Source: Actinokineospora xionganensis
GTDB lineage: Bacteria; Actinomycetota; Actinomycetes; Mycobacteriales; Pseudonocardiaceae
DNA: 64,000 nt
Direction: 5' to 3'
Assembly: GCF_014323725.1 (NCBI RefSeq)
Contig: NZ_JABVED010000002.1
Coordinates: forward strand, 1 to 64,000
The notes under the pieces: generated by a model
What the model saw: only the letters and a program-made list of their open reading frames with translations
The model's database searches: none
What the model was told of the DNA's origin: nothing
Part shown: in pieces, positions 56,232 to 64,000 of the stretch
Position numbering within the stretch: position 1 is the stretch's first letter
Layout of the letters: each line of letters opens with the position of its first letter
Made by a program: the position numbers and the translations under genes

Positions 56232-57085
56232 GGCCGCCATTCCTCAAGCAGGTGAATAACCTGCCACTGATCCTGCTGATATCTCACGCCAGCTTTACCG
56301 CCGAATTGACTGATGGAATGTTGGAAGAGTATAGCACCATCCGATTTCGCCCCCTTGTAGCCACCCACGGGATCCCTAAGAGCAGACTTCACCGTAGTGA
56401 AGTTCTTTATCTCGAGTTTCACCATGCAAGAACCGTTTACCAGACTGCCCTCGACTAGACGCCAACGAACATCGAAACTGCCGAGCGTTGACGCTTCAAG
56501 GTTTCCATTGCCACCGAGATTCGTGAAATTGAGCATATCGTTCGCCATGATGAAAAGCTTCTCCGCCGTCGAATGGTCACCAAGGGCGAAGCTGGTGGTA
56601 CCTTCCGTTCGCGTGCCAGCAAGCACGGCGGGGTTGATTTCGTTCCAGAAATCTCGACGGAAATACCAGTGGTTGCGGATCTGCTCGGCGAAGAAGTCAC
56701 CATCCCAGAATTCGTACACGATCACCGGATCGCCGCGCCGGTAGTCGGAGTGGTACCACTCAGCGAGCAGATCGCGCGCGGTTTTGTCCTTACCCTCCAC
56801 CAGTTTCGGCGCAGGCGGCTTCGGAGCAGGCACGCCCAGCAGATCGGCGAGCGAAGTCAGTGGCCTCGCGGAGCCCTTGGTACTGGTCGACGTAACGGCG
56901 TCCACCACATCAGCAACGGTGCTGCCGCCGCTCGGCTGGGATCCACCAGCAGGCGAACCACCACTTGGCGGAGGTGCCGCCGCCTGGCAGTCCACCCGGC
57001 GTTCCCCGCAGGTACCGCGCCTGTCATCCACACTGGTCAGCCCACTCGGGTCACGCAGAACCAGCGGGGAAGGCGGTGCTCGAGT
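56228..57085 (-). pseudogene. C-terminal tail of an Rhs-type polymorphic toxin
   Basis: An open frame whose first recognisable residues are PLVLRDPSGLTSVDD, the conserved end of an Rhs core (NNPxxxxDPSGL). A Pro/Gly/Ser linker (PPPSGGSPAGGSQPSGGS) and a ~220-residue domain of unknown type follow (LLAEWYHSDYRRGDPVIVYEFWDGDFFAEQIRNHW, VRWRLVEGSLVNGSCMVKLEIKNF, YQQDQWQVIHLLEEWRP). GC content drops in the second half. The Rhs core repeats that should precede it are missing; the frame runs straight into the remains of the N-terminal half. It may be a displaced cassette rather than an expressed gene. Confidence 0.6.
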
Positions 57086-58759
57086 GCCTGCTGTCCGCTC
57101 CGTGCACCCACCACCCGACGGTCTTGCCGTTTTTGCCTGTGAGATCGATCTGCACGTCGTGCATCGCACCGGAAGCCTGCTGCGGACCATCCCAAGCCGC
57201 CGTTTCGGCGCCGTTCTCCGCGAGGCGCCACTGGGGGCGCAGCAGATCGCCGTCCGCGTCGTTCAACCGGGTCCTCAACCGGATCGACGCGTCGGCGAGA
57301 TACGGAACTCCAGCGCAGTGCCCGCACGCCGCGGGTAGTGGCGGATCGGTGCTCAGCTCAGTGGGCTTTTCCGGAATCGTGTTGTAGTCGATGGACAGCT
57401 TGGTCTGCGCGGGGTCGTACTTGCGCCAGGCGAGCTGGTCGGTGCTGCTGGAAGCACGCATGTAGTACGTGCTTGTGGTGCCGATGCCCCACGTGTCGAT
57501 GTCGAACTCGACACCCTTGTGACCGGTGCAGTTGGTATGCACGGCCCCTACCGAGACGGTACCGAGGTGGCGTGCCGAGGCCGGGCGGGTGTCCCAGGTC
57601 ATCCCGGCGGTGATCTGCCGATCAGCCAGGTGGAGTTGGTGGTCACGAGCGTTGCAGCTCGGGCTATAGGTCGCCACGGTCTTGAAAGTGGCGTTGTGCA
57701 GAACCTTGCCGCCGAGGTCGCTGGAGTCGAACTGGAAGTACGCCCACGCTTCGTGGATGTCGTTGCAGTACCCGTTGTCGTAGCACTGGCCGACCTGGGC
57801 GACCGAGCTGCCCGCACCGCTGGTCCACCAGTAGGACGACGTCGGCTTGCCCGAGAGGGCAGTCGCCCAGTTCGTCTTCTCCTCAGGATGCAGACCTGGG
57901 TCGATGACGACTGGATAGACCAAGTTCCGGTCGGCCAAGAACGCCTGGTCGGGCCGCAATGTCACCGAATCGGCGGTGACCTCGACGCCTACCCGGGCGG
58001 CTCGAGAGTTCGCGGTGTTGCTGGGGGCGAATCCGCTGGAGTCCCACATCATCGAGGGCGGGGCGAGGAACACCACCGCACCGTTCTCGTCGAGCGCCCG
58101 CAGGACACCGGCTTCGTCGGTCTCCAGTCGCAGTCCGGGGGCGACGACAGGGAAGTGATCTTGGCCAGTGCCGGGTTGCGCGCGGCATCGGCTGTCTTGA
58201 CCACGAGGTGCTGCTGATAACCACTGCGCTGTGCCACGACCACAAGGTCCACACCGGGCATGACATCCGGGTACGTGGCCTTGTCGCCGGACATGACCGG
58301 CGTGGGCAACTGACCTGACCAGTGCAGGGCGAACGACCGGCGATCTTTGACGATGCGCAGCAAGGGCGCTTCCGTGCCGCCACCGCTTACCGAGAGATCA
58401 CCGATGGCGGCGACCGGCCCCACGGAGCCGTCGGCGCGTTTGGCCATAGCGGTATTGATCGGGACCCAGGTGTTTCCCCTGCGAACCTTCGTCGGCACCG
58501 CGGTGTACTCGGCCGTCATGGTGCCGCCAGGATTCGCGAAGACCTCCTTGGAGGGTGTCCGTTCGCTCGCCACGGCCACTCGAGAGCCCTGTCTCTCAGC
58601 CGCGAACATGGCCGCGGCCGCGTCAGGTGCCTCGGTGACCACATCGGCGGGCGCATTAACTTGATCTTCGAGCACCGTCGAGATGAGCGGCCCAACGAGG
58701 GCACCGGCCAAGAGGGCAACAGTGAACAGGCGCGCGCCAGTACGAGCGCGCGCCGACAT
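57051..58759 (-). pseudogene. N-terminal half of a secreted DNRLRE/Rhs protein, frameshifted and truncated
   Basis: The frame from 58759 begins with a signal peptide (ARLFTVALLAGALVGPLISTVL) and the usual N-terminal region of large actinobacterial DNRLRE-Rhs proteins (VRRGNTWVPINTAMAKRADGS, TYPDVMPGVDLVVVA, KTADAARNPALAKI). Near 58155 one base appears to be missing: homologous sequence continues in another frame (FPVVAPGLRLETDEAGVL, then APPSMMWDSSG) through the DNRLRE domain (WATALSGKPTSSYWWTSGAG, AWAYFQFDSSDLGGKVLHNATFKT). It stops at 57051 just after WWVHGADS. The Rhs core is absent. Either a true pseudogene or a sequence error plus deletion. Confidence 0.7.
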
Positions 58760-59083
58760 GACGACGCGACATCATTTCCCCAGTCAGGTCTTCGCACGTC
58801 CCCGACGGCATGCGACCCGGTTTGCCAGAGGGAACGATGCCTGACGGAGGCCGCTGTGTATACATCCGTTCGGAGGAGCCTCCGGCGGCCACTCAGCCCT
58901 ATTGAGAGAGTGGCGCGAACCACCTTCCCGCTGGGGCCCGGTCGATCACGCAGGCGAGTCGGTGAGAACATCGGCGCCTGCTCATTACTCGGAAGCGTCG
59001 GTCGTCGCCGAGTAACGTCGGCGAGTGGTCAATCGGGACGGGGCGCGCATGGTCAGTGCCGACGCGCACCAGGGGGTAGGCAA
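58760..59083. other. Intergenic region upstream of the Rhs remnant and the GNAT gene
   Basis: 324 bp. It contains the 8-bp palindrome TGTATACA (near 58857) inside a CGGAGGC/GCCTCCG inverted repeat, a possible promoter or operator for the Rhs gene. A perfect 7-bp hairpin TCGCCGA-GTAACG-TCGGCGA lies at 59005-59024. No gene seen. Confidence 0.4.
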
Positions 59084-59569
59084 GTGATCCGCGAAGCGGT
59101 TGAGGGTGACTTCGAGCGGCTGCGGGAGATCGAGGTGCTCGCGGGCGAGGTGTTCCGGACGGTCGGGATGGACTTCATCGCCGACATGCCGCCGCCGCCC
59201 GTCGAGGTGCTCGCGGAGTTCGCCGGGGCTGGGCGATGCTGGGTGGTCGTCGAGGACGGGGTGGTCGGTGGGTATCTGCTCGCCGAGGTGGTCGACGGGT
59301 GCGCGCATATCGCACAGGTGAGTGTTGATCCATGGTTTCGGGGGCGGCGGCTCGGGGCCGGGCTGATCGATCACCTTGACCCGTGGGCGCGCGAGCGGGG
59401 GCTGGCTGGGCTGACGCTGACGACCTACCGGGACCTGCCGTGGAACGGGGTCTACTACGCGAAAATCGGGTTCGAGGTCGTGGAGCCAACACCGGGGTTG
59501 GCCGAGTTGGTGGCGCACGAGGCGAAGCTTGGGTTGGACCCGGCGATCAGGGTGTGTATGCGGCGGTGA
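59084..59569 (+). CDS. GNAT-family N-acetyltransferase
   Basis: 161 aa. Motif A: IAQVSVDPWFRGRRLGAGLIDHLDPWARERG; then LTLTTYRDLPWNGVYYAKIGFEVV, typical of small-molecule or peptide acetyltransferases. The GTG at 59084 has AGGGGGT at 7 nt. Monocistronic, ended by a perfect hairpin. Substrate unknown. Confidence 0.9.
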   Translation: MIREAVEGDFERLREIEVLAGEVFRTVGMDFIADMPPPPVEVLAEFAGAGRCWVVVEDGVVGGYLLAEVVDGCAHIAQVSVDPWFRGRRLGAGLIDHLDPWARERGLAGLTLTTYRDLPWNGVYYAKIGFEVVEPTPGLAELVAHEAKLGLDPAIRVCMRR

Positions 59570-59576
59570 CTGGTTC

Positions 59577-59610
59577 GGGCGGAAGTGCTCGCACGGAAGC
59601 ACTTCCGCCC
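59577..59610 (+). terminator. Terminator after the GNAT gene
   Basis: A perfect 13-bp stem (GGGCGGAAGTGCT and its complement) with an 8-nt loop begins 8 bp after the stop. Confidence 0.88.
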
Positions 59611-59702
59611 GGTGCACCGGACCGAATGGTTGATGGGATGGGACCGCCCGTGCGCGGGACGCCCCCGGCTCCCCCAGGAAGCCGGGCGCTGACAACAAAA
59701 AA

Positions 59703-59730
59703 GCCGCCATTCGAGACTCCGAACGGCGGC
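59703..59730 (-). terminator. Intrinsic terminator of the tsaB-rimI-tsaD operon
   Basis: On the minus strand the stem GCCGCCGTTCG...CGAATGGCGGC has one mismatch and is followed by TTTTTTGTTG, a classical rho-independent signal and the only one in this window with a clear T-run. Confidence 0.88.
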
Positions 59731-59747
59731 TCCTCACGATCAGGTGA

Positions 59748-59810
59748 TCATGGGGAACCCCGGCGGTGGGCGCACTCCGGCAGCCGATTGGCTTCGGACT
59801 TGCTGGGCAC
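59748..59810 (-). CDS. Possible 20-aa peptide downstream of tsaD
   Basis: GTG start preceded by a near-perfect GGAGGTGA at 5 nt; translation MPSKSEANRLPECAHRRGSP then TGA. It lies between the tsaD stop and the operon terminator, so it would be on the same transcript. The strong ribosome-binding site is the only evidence; it may be spurious. Confidence 0.25.
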   Translation of the reverse strand: MPSKSEANRLPECAHRRGSP

Positions 59811-59878
59811 ACTCACCTCCGGGATCGGTTGCTGTCGAACGGAACTATGTCCGACACGCCCGCGGAGGGCAACGCGAT

Positions 59879-60922
59879 TTAGACCGAGACCGTCGAGACC
59901 GGAAGGGCCGGGTTCGCCGAGAGGTCCAAAGAGGACGGCTGGACGCCCGCCGCCACCAAGTGGGCGCCGAGGGCGGCCATCATGGCGCCGTTGTCGGTGC
60001 ACAGCCGGGGTCGGGGCACGCGCAGTTCGATGCCCGCGGCGGCGCAGCGTTCGGCGGCCAGGACCTTCAGGCGCGAGTTCGCGGCGACACCGCCGGAGAT
60101 GACCATGGTGCCGATACCGAGTTCCGTCGCGGCGCGCACGGCCTTCGCGGTCAGGACGTCGGCGACGGCCTCCTGGAACGACGCGCAGACGTCGTCGACC
60201 GGGATCTCCTCGCCGTCGCGTTCGCGGGCCTCGACCCAGCGGGCGACGGAGGTCTTGAGCCCGGAGAAGGAGAAGTCGTACTTCGCGTCGCGCGGGCCAG
60301 TGAGGCCGCGGGGGAAGGCGATCGCCCTGGGGTTGCCGCGCTGCGCGGCCTTGTCGATCGGCGGGCCGCCGGGGTAGGGCAGGCCGATGACCCTGGCGAC
60401 CTTGTCGTAGGCCTCGCCCGCGGCGTCGTCGATAGTCGAGCCGATTTCGGTGATCTTGCCGGACAGGTCGTCCACGCGCAGGAGCTGACTGTGGCCGCCG
60501 GAGACCAGCAGGGCCAGGCACGGAGAGGGCAGCGGACCGTGGTCGAGCGTGTCCGCGGCAACGTGGCCCGCGAGGTGGTTGGCGCCGTAGAGGGGAACGC
60601 CCAGCGACATCGCGTACGCCTTCGCGGCCGAGACGCCGACCAGCAGGGCGCCGGACAGGCCGGGCCCGCAGGTGACGGTGATCGCGTCCACATCGGACAG
60701 TCCGAGACCGGCGGTCTCGAACGCGCGACGCATGGTCGGGACCATCGCCTCCAGGTGCGCCCGGCTGGCGATCTCGGGGACCACGCCACCGAAGCGGACG
60801 TGCTGGTCGACGCTGGACGCGACCTCGTCGGCGAGCAGCTCGACGCCGCCGTCGCGGCCGAGACGGACGATGCCGACGCCGGTCTCGTCGCACGAGCTCT
60901 CAATGCCCAGGATGATCGTCAC
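59879..60922 (-). CDS. tsaD: tRNA N6-threonylcarbamoyladenosine transferase TsaD
   Basis: Transfers threonylcarbamoyl to A37 of ANN-decoding tRNAs, with TsaB. 347 aa, Kae1/Gcp family: [25 protein letters not shown] (metal His), [10 protein letters not shown] and [12 protein letters not shown]. The GTG start overlaps the rimI stop by 4 nt. Last gene of tsaB-rimI-tsaD, ended by an intrinsic terminator. Confidence 0.97.
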   Translation of the reverse strand: MTIILGIESSCDETGVGIVRLGRDGGVELLADEVASSVDQHVRFGGVVPEIASRAHLEAMVPTMRRAFETAGLGLSDVDAITVTCGPGLSGALLVGVSAAKAYAMSLGVPLYGANHLAGHVAADTLDHGPLPSPCLALLVSGGHSQLLRVDDLSGKITEIGSTIDDAAGEAYDKVARVIGLPYPGGPPIDKAAQRGNPRAIAFPRGLTGPRDAKYDFSFSGLKTSVARWVEARERDGEEIPVDDVCASFQEAVADVLTAKAVRAATELGIGTMVISGGVAANSRLKVLAAERCAAAGIELRVPRPRLCTDNGAMMAALGAHLVAAGVQPSSLDLSANPALPVSTVSV

Positions 60923-61401
60923 GTGGTCTCCTCCACGGGGACTCCGGCGTTCTCGGGCCGTGCCATCGTGTAGGCGTCGGCGCCCGAGGGCTGGTAGTAG
61001 CGGCGGCGCAGGCCGATGGTGGTGAAGCCGTGCTTCTCATAGAGCGCGATGGCGGACTTGTTGTCCGTGCGCACTTCGAGGAACACCGCGGCGGACTCCT
61101 CGTCGGCCCGGGCGAGCAGGGCGCACAGCAGCAGTTCGCCGATGCCCTGGCGCTGGAACTTCGGGTCGACACCGAGGGTGTGCACGCTGGCTTCCATGTC
61201 TCCGGGCGCTCCGGCCACGGAGAGCCCGGCGTAGCCGACGAGTTGGTCGTCGAGGTAGGCGCCGAGGTAGTAGTGACCCCAGTCCAGCTCGGAGGCGAAC
61301 GCGGACTCACTCCACGGGTCTTCGCCGGAGAACAGGATCTTCTCCAGTTCGGCGCAGCGGCGCAGGTCCTCGCGCCGCAGCGGTTCGAGGCGCACGCTCA
61401 C
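60919..61401 (-). CDS. rimI: Ribosomal protein alanine N-acetyltransferase RimI
   Basis: 160 aa GNAT enzyme that acetylates the N-terminal Ala of ribosomal protein S18. [32 protein letters not shown], then [22 protein letters not shown] and [28 protein letters not shown] are typical. GTG start overlapping the tsaB stop by 4 nt; its own stop overlaps tsaD by 4 nt. Confidence 0.96.
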   Translation of the reverse strand: MSVRLEPLRREDLRRCAELEKILFSGEDPWSESAFASELDWGHYYLGAYLDDQLVGYAGLSVAGAPGDMEASVHTLGVDPKFQRQGIGELLLCALLARADEESAAVFLEVRTDNKSAIALYEKHGFTTIGLRRRYYQPSGADAYTMARPENAGVPVEETT

Positions 61402-62054
61402 CTCGGACTCACCCGCTTGCGCGCGCCGGGCTCGACCGCGTCGGGCCTGCGCAGGTAGAGCGGGGTGAGCGGACCGGGGTCGGTGGTCAAGTCGGCGGCG
61501 GCGACCAGGCCCGCCGGGCTCGGGTGGTCCGGGCCGACGACGGGCAGACCCAGGACGTCGGCGTAGAGCTTGGCGCCATAGCCCGCGGCGCGGACGACGC
61601 CGAGTTCGGCGACCCGCTCGGCGAGTTCGGCGGGCGGGGTGACGGCGGGCTCGGTGGTCCGGGCGCCGTCGTAGGCGGCCCAGTAGACCTCGCGGCGGCG
61701 CGCGTCGGTGACCACGAGCAGTGGCTCCCCCGGCGCGTCGGCGGCGATCGCGTCGAGCGAGCAGACCGGGTGGACCGGCAGGTCGAGGCTGTGGCCGAGG
61801 GCGGCGGCGGTGACCATGCCCGCGCGTAGACCGGTGAACGGGCCCGGGCCGATTCCGCAGACGATCGCGTCGAGGTCGGCCAGGGTCCGGCCCGCGGCGG
61901 CGAGGGCGTCGCGCACGTGCGGGGTGAGCAGTTCCCCGTGCGCCTTGGCGTCGACCGTGACGCACTCGGCCAACACGCGGGCGCGCCCGTCGGTCAGTTC
62001 GACGACACCGGCGGTGACCGCGGGTGTAGCGGTGTCCACAGCGAGTACCAGCAC
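61398..62054 (-). CDS. tsaB: tRNA threonylcarbamoyladenosine biosynthesis protein TsaB
   Basis: 218 aa from the GTG at 62054 (VLVLAVDTATPAVTAGVV). Partner of TsaD; ASKHA-fold with VDTATPA near the N-terminus and GIGPGPFTGLRAGMVTAAALG. A TTG three codons earlier is possible. No Shine-Dalgarno sequence is seen, while TACTCT lies 8 nt before the GTG, so the mRNA may be leaderless. tsaE, usually upstream in actinobacteria, is not present; the next gene is a divergent acyl-CoA synthetase. Confidence 0.94.
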   Translation of the reverse strand: MLVLAVDTATPAVTAGVVELTDGRARVLAECVTVDAKAHGELLTPHVRDALAAAGRTLADLDAIVCGIGPGPFTGLRAGMVTAAALGHSLDLPVHPVCSLDAIAADAPGEPLLVVTDARRREVYWAAYDGARTTEPAVTPPAELAERVAELGVVRAAGYGAKLYADVLGLPVVGPDHPSPAGLVAAADLTTDPGPLTPLYLRRPDAVEPGARKRVSPR

Positions 62055-62167
62055 GGTTGTCAAGAGTACGAGGCGTGCCTTCGGGCACGTGGGGCGCGGT
62101 CGCAAACGCTTGCGCGCGTGACCGTCATAACTGCCCGTGAGCGCCCGGCCGCACTAGGGTTGGCCTC

Positions 62168-63550
62168 GTGCTGCTGCCCACCCTGGCTGATCCGGACGAG
62201 CGTGAAGCGCTGCGATTCGGGGCCGACGTCCTCACCCACGCCGAACTCGCCGCCGCGGCCAAGGCGGTCGCGGCCCAGGTCGGCGGGGCCCGCCGGGTCG
62301 CCGTCTGGGCCACCCCGAGCTTGCGGACCTGTGTCGCGGTCGTCGGCGCGCTCATCGCTGGGGCGGCCGTGGTGCCGATCAACCCGAAGACCGGCGAGCG
62401 CGAACTGGCGCACATCCTGGGCGACAGCTCACCCGACCTGGTGATCGGCGGCCCCGATGGGGTGACGATCGACGTGACGGCCCGCCTCGACGGGCCGCTG
62501 CCTCCCGAGGCCGACCCGGAATCGCCTGCGTTCGTCGTCTACACCTCGGGCACCACCGGGCCGCCGAAGGGTGTGCTGCTGCCCCGCCGCGCCATCGCCT
62601 CGAATCTCGACGCGCTCGCGGAGGCGTGGGAGTGGACAGCGGCGGACACCGTCGTACATGCGCTGCCGCTGTTCCACGTGCACGGGTTGATCCTGGGTGT
62701 GCTCGGCCCGCTGCGCCGCGGTGGCGCGGTACACCACCTCGGGAAGTTCGACACGCGCGCCATCGCCGAGGCACTGTCCGGGTCGGCGACGGTCATGTTC
62801 GGGGTTCCGACGATGTACCACCGGCTCGCCGCCGACTGCGAGGCCGACGCCGAGTTGGCCGCGGCTGTCGGCGGGGCGCGACTGCTGGTGTCGGGCTCGG
62901 CGGCGCTGCCCGCGACCGACCACGCGCGGATCGCCAAGGCGACGGGCCAGGGGGTTGTCGAGCGCTATGGGATGACCGAGACCCTGATGAACTGCGCCGT
63001 GCGCGCGTCCGGCGACCGACGGCCCGGATTCGTGGGGCCCGCGGTGGACGGCGTGGAACTGCGGCTGGTGGACAACGGCGCCTTGGTGCCCGACGGCGAG
63101 ATCGGTGAGATCGAGGTGCGCGGGCCGAACCTGTTCCTGGGGTACCTGAATCGCCCGGACGCGACCGCGGAAGCGTTGCGGGACGGGTGGTTCCGGACCG
63201 GGGACATGGCGGTGCGGTCGGCGGACGGGTATGTGCGGATCGTCGGGCGGCGGGCCACGGACCTGATCAAGAGCGGCGGCTACAAGATCGGCGCGGGCGA
63301 GATCGAGAACGCGCTGCTGGAACACCCGGGGGTCGCGGAGGTCGCGGTGACGGGTGAGCCGGACGAGGACTTGGGTGAGCGGATCGTGGCGTGGGTGGTG
63401 CCGTCGGGCGAGCCGCCGCCGGTCAAGGAACTGGCCGACCATGTGGCCGCACTGCTGTCACCGCACAAGCGTCCGCGGGTGGTCCACTACTTGGAAGCGT
63501 TGCCGCGCAACGAAATGGGCAAGGTCACCAAGCGAGCCCTGCATGCCTGA
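62168..63550 (+). CDS. AMP-forming acyl-CoA synthetase
   Basis: ANL superfamily ligase, 460 aa, shorter than typical (about 500). AMP-binding P-loop FVVYTSGTTGPPKGVLLP, ERYGMTETLMN, GWFRTGDMAV and the C-terminal catalytic Lys in RNEMGKVTKRAL; the ATP-binding region has YVRIVGRRATDLIKSGGYKIGAGEIE. It resembles malonyl-CoA synthetase-like enzymes, but the substrate is not certain. The GTG at 62168 has no Shine-Dalgarno sequence; TAGGGT ends 7 nt before, so probably leaderless. It overlaps the next gene by 8 bp, a carboxyltransferase, which fits acyl-CoA carboxylation or degradation. Confidence 0.93.
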   Translation: MLLPTLADPDEREALRFGADVLTHAELAAAAKAVAAQVGGARRVAVWATPSLRTCVAVVGALIAGAAVVPINPKTGERELAHILGDSSPDLVIGGPDGVTIDVTARLDGPLPPEADPESPAFVVYTSGTTGPPKGVLLPRRAIASNLDALAEAWEWTAADTVVHALPLFHVHGLILGVLGPLRRGGAVHHLGKFDTRAIAEALSGSATVMFGVPTMYHRLAADCEADAELAAAVGGARLLVSGSAALPATDHARIAKATGQGVVERYGMTETLMNCAVRASGDRRPGFVGPAVDGVELRLVDNGALVPDGEIGEIEVRGPNLFLGYLNRPDATAEALRDGWFRTGDMAVRSADGYVRIVGRRATDLIKSGGYKIGAGEIENALLEHPGVAEVAVTGEPDEDLGERIVAWVVPSGEPPPVKELADHVAALLSPHKRPRVVHYLEALPRNEMGKVTKRALHA

Positions 63551-64000
63551 CGAGGGAGCGCGGCACCTGATCGCCGCCATCAGCACCGACTTCACCGAGT
63601 TTCCCACGAAAGCGTTGGCGTCCGGGGACGGACCACTGGACTGGGACGGGTATGGGGAAGCACGGGAGCGGGCGTCCCGGGCCTCGGGTGAAACCGAGTC
63701 CGTGGTGTGCGGCGAAGGTCGCGTGGGTGGTGTTGCGGCCGTGCTCGTGGTGTTCGACTTCCGATTCCTGGGCGGATCGGTCGGCAGTGCGACCGGCGAT
63801 CGGATCGAGTACGCGTTCGCTCGGGCCCGAGAGACCAGGACGCCGCTGGTCTCGCTGATCGCCACCGGCGGCAGCCGGATGCATGAGGGAATGGTTTCCC
63901 TACACCAACTTCAACGCGTCGCGCGGCAGTCGACGCTGCTGCACCAGGCTGGGGTTCCGCAGATCTCGGTGCTCCGCGACCCGACGACCGGCGGGCTGTG
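63543..64000 (+). CDS. Acyl-CoA carboxylase carboxyltransferase (partial, runs off the window)
   Basis: First ~152 codons only. The ATG overlaps the synthetase stop by 8 bp. VFDFRFLGGSVGSATGDRIEYAF, SLIATGGSRMHEGMVSLHQL and DPTTGGL are the crotonase-like motifs of carboxyltransferase domains of acetyl- or propionyl-CoA carboxylase (AccD-type). There is no N-terminal zinc ribbon in the visible part. Probably acts with the upstream CoA ligase. Confidence 0.85.
   Translation, partial: MPDEGARHLIAAISTDFTEFPTKALASGDGPLDWDGYGEARERASRASGETESVVCGEGRVGGVAAVLVVFDFRFLGGSVGSATGDRIEYAFARARETRTPLVSLIATGGSRMHEGMVSLHQLQRVARQSTLLHQAGVPQISVLRDPTTGGL

Overview
This 64 kb window is high-GC chromosomal DNA from an actinomycete, most likely in the family Pseudonocardiaceae (Actinokineospora, Saccharothrix or Lentzea type). 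The reasons are GTG and TTG starts, leaderless promoters, mycobacterial-type LexA boxes, WhiB, BldM-like and SigD regulators, GroEL1 with a His-rich tail, a GuaB2/GuaB3 pair and ChoD. Gene order follows two blocks I recall from Mycobacterium tuberculosis H37Rv: Rv0948c-Rv0957 (chorismate mutase, UvrD1, M23 peptidase, SucCD, DUF5336, PerM, PurN, PurH) and Rv3394c-Rv3421c (ImuB, ImuA', GuaA, ChoD, GuaB3, GuaB2, DUF5319, RsdA, SigD, WhiB3, GroEL1, GroES, TsaD, RimI, TsaB). I identified this synteny from memory, not by a search. No tRNA, rRNA, CRISPR array, intact prophage or intact insertion sequence was seen.

Layout. 1-6.5 kb: SOS mutasome (imuA', imuB, a tiny coupled ORF, dnaE2) with two perfect LexA boxes. 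6.6-13.4 kb: purH-purN, perM, a DUF5336 protein and sucD-sucC, separated by strong hairpin terminators. 13.6-17.8 kb: a degenerate cobalamin-domain protein coupled to a polytopic membrane protein, a long GC-rich repeat-bearing intergenic region, an M23 peptidase, and a small LexA-boxed Cys protein. 17.8-20.7 kb: pcrA diverging from chorismate mutase, which has what looks like a complete ribosome-mediated attenuator. 21-27 kb: PIG-L deacetylase, two single-pass proteins and two Ser/Thr kinases that appear to share an extracytoplasmic module. 27-33.5 kb: LysR/EamA pair, HTH protein, and a LiaFSR-like envelope module. 33.5-35.4 kb: guaA behind a ykkC-class riboswitch with an overlapping terminator. 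35.4-44.5 kb: accessory redox genes (ALDH, BBE-type flavoenzyme, NmrA-like protein, FAD monooxygenase with an atypical MBL hydrolase, ChoD) and a truncated pRiA4b-ORF3-like gene. 44.5-47.7 kb: GNAT-guaB3-guaB2. 47.9-53.5 kb: DUF5319, RsdA/SigD, a BldM-like regulator without its phospho-Asp, a CarH-like MerR/B12 regulator with a coupled partner, and WhiB. 53.5-55.7 kb: groEL1/groES with CIRCE. 55.8-58.8 kb: remains of an Rhs-type polymorphic toxin with a coupled lipoprotein. 59-64 kb: GNAT, tsaB-rimI-tsaD, acyl-CoA synthetase and a partial carboxyltransferase.

Functional themes are DNA damage and mutagenesis; purine and GTP synthesis under RNA control; aromatic amino acid supply under apparent attenuation; and developmental, envelope and redox sensing. 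The two most interesting signals are non-coding: the Tyr/Phe leader-peptide attenuator before chorismate mutase (20225-20413) and the ykkC-class riboswitch before guaA (35179-35335). Neither is proven here, because structure prediction and covariance searches could not be run.
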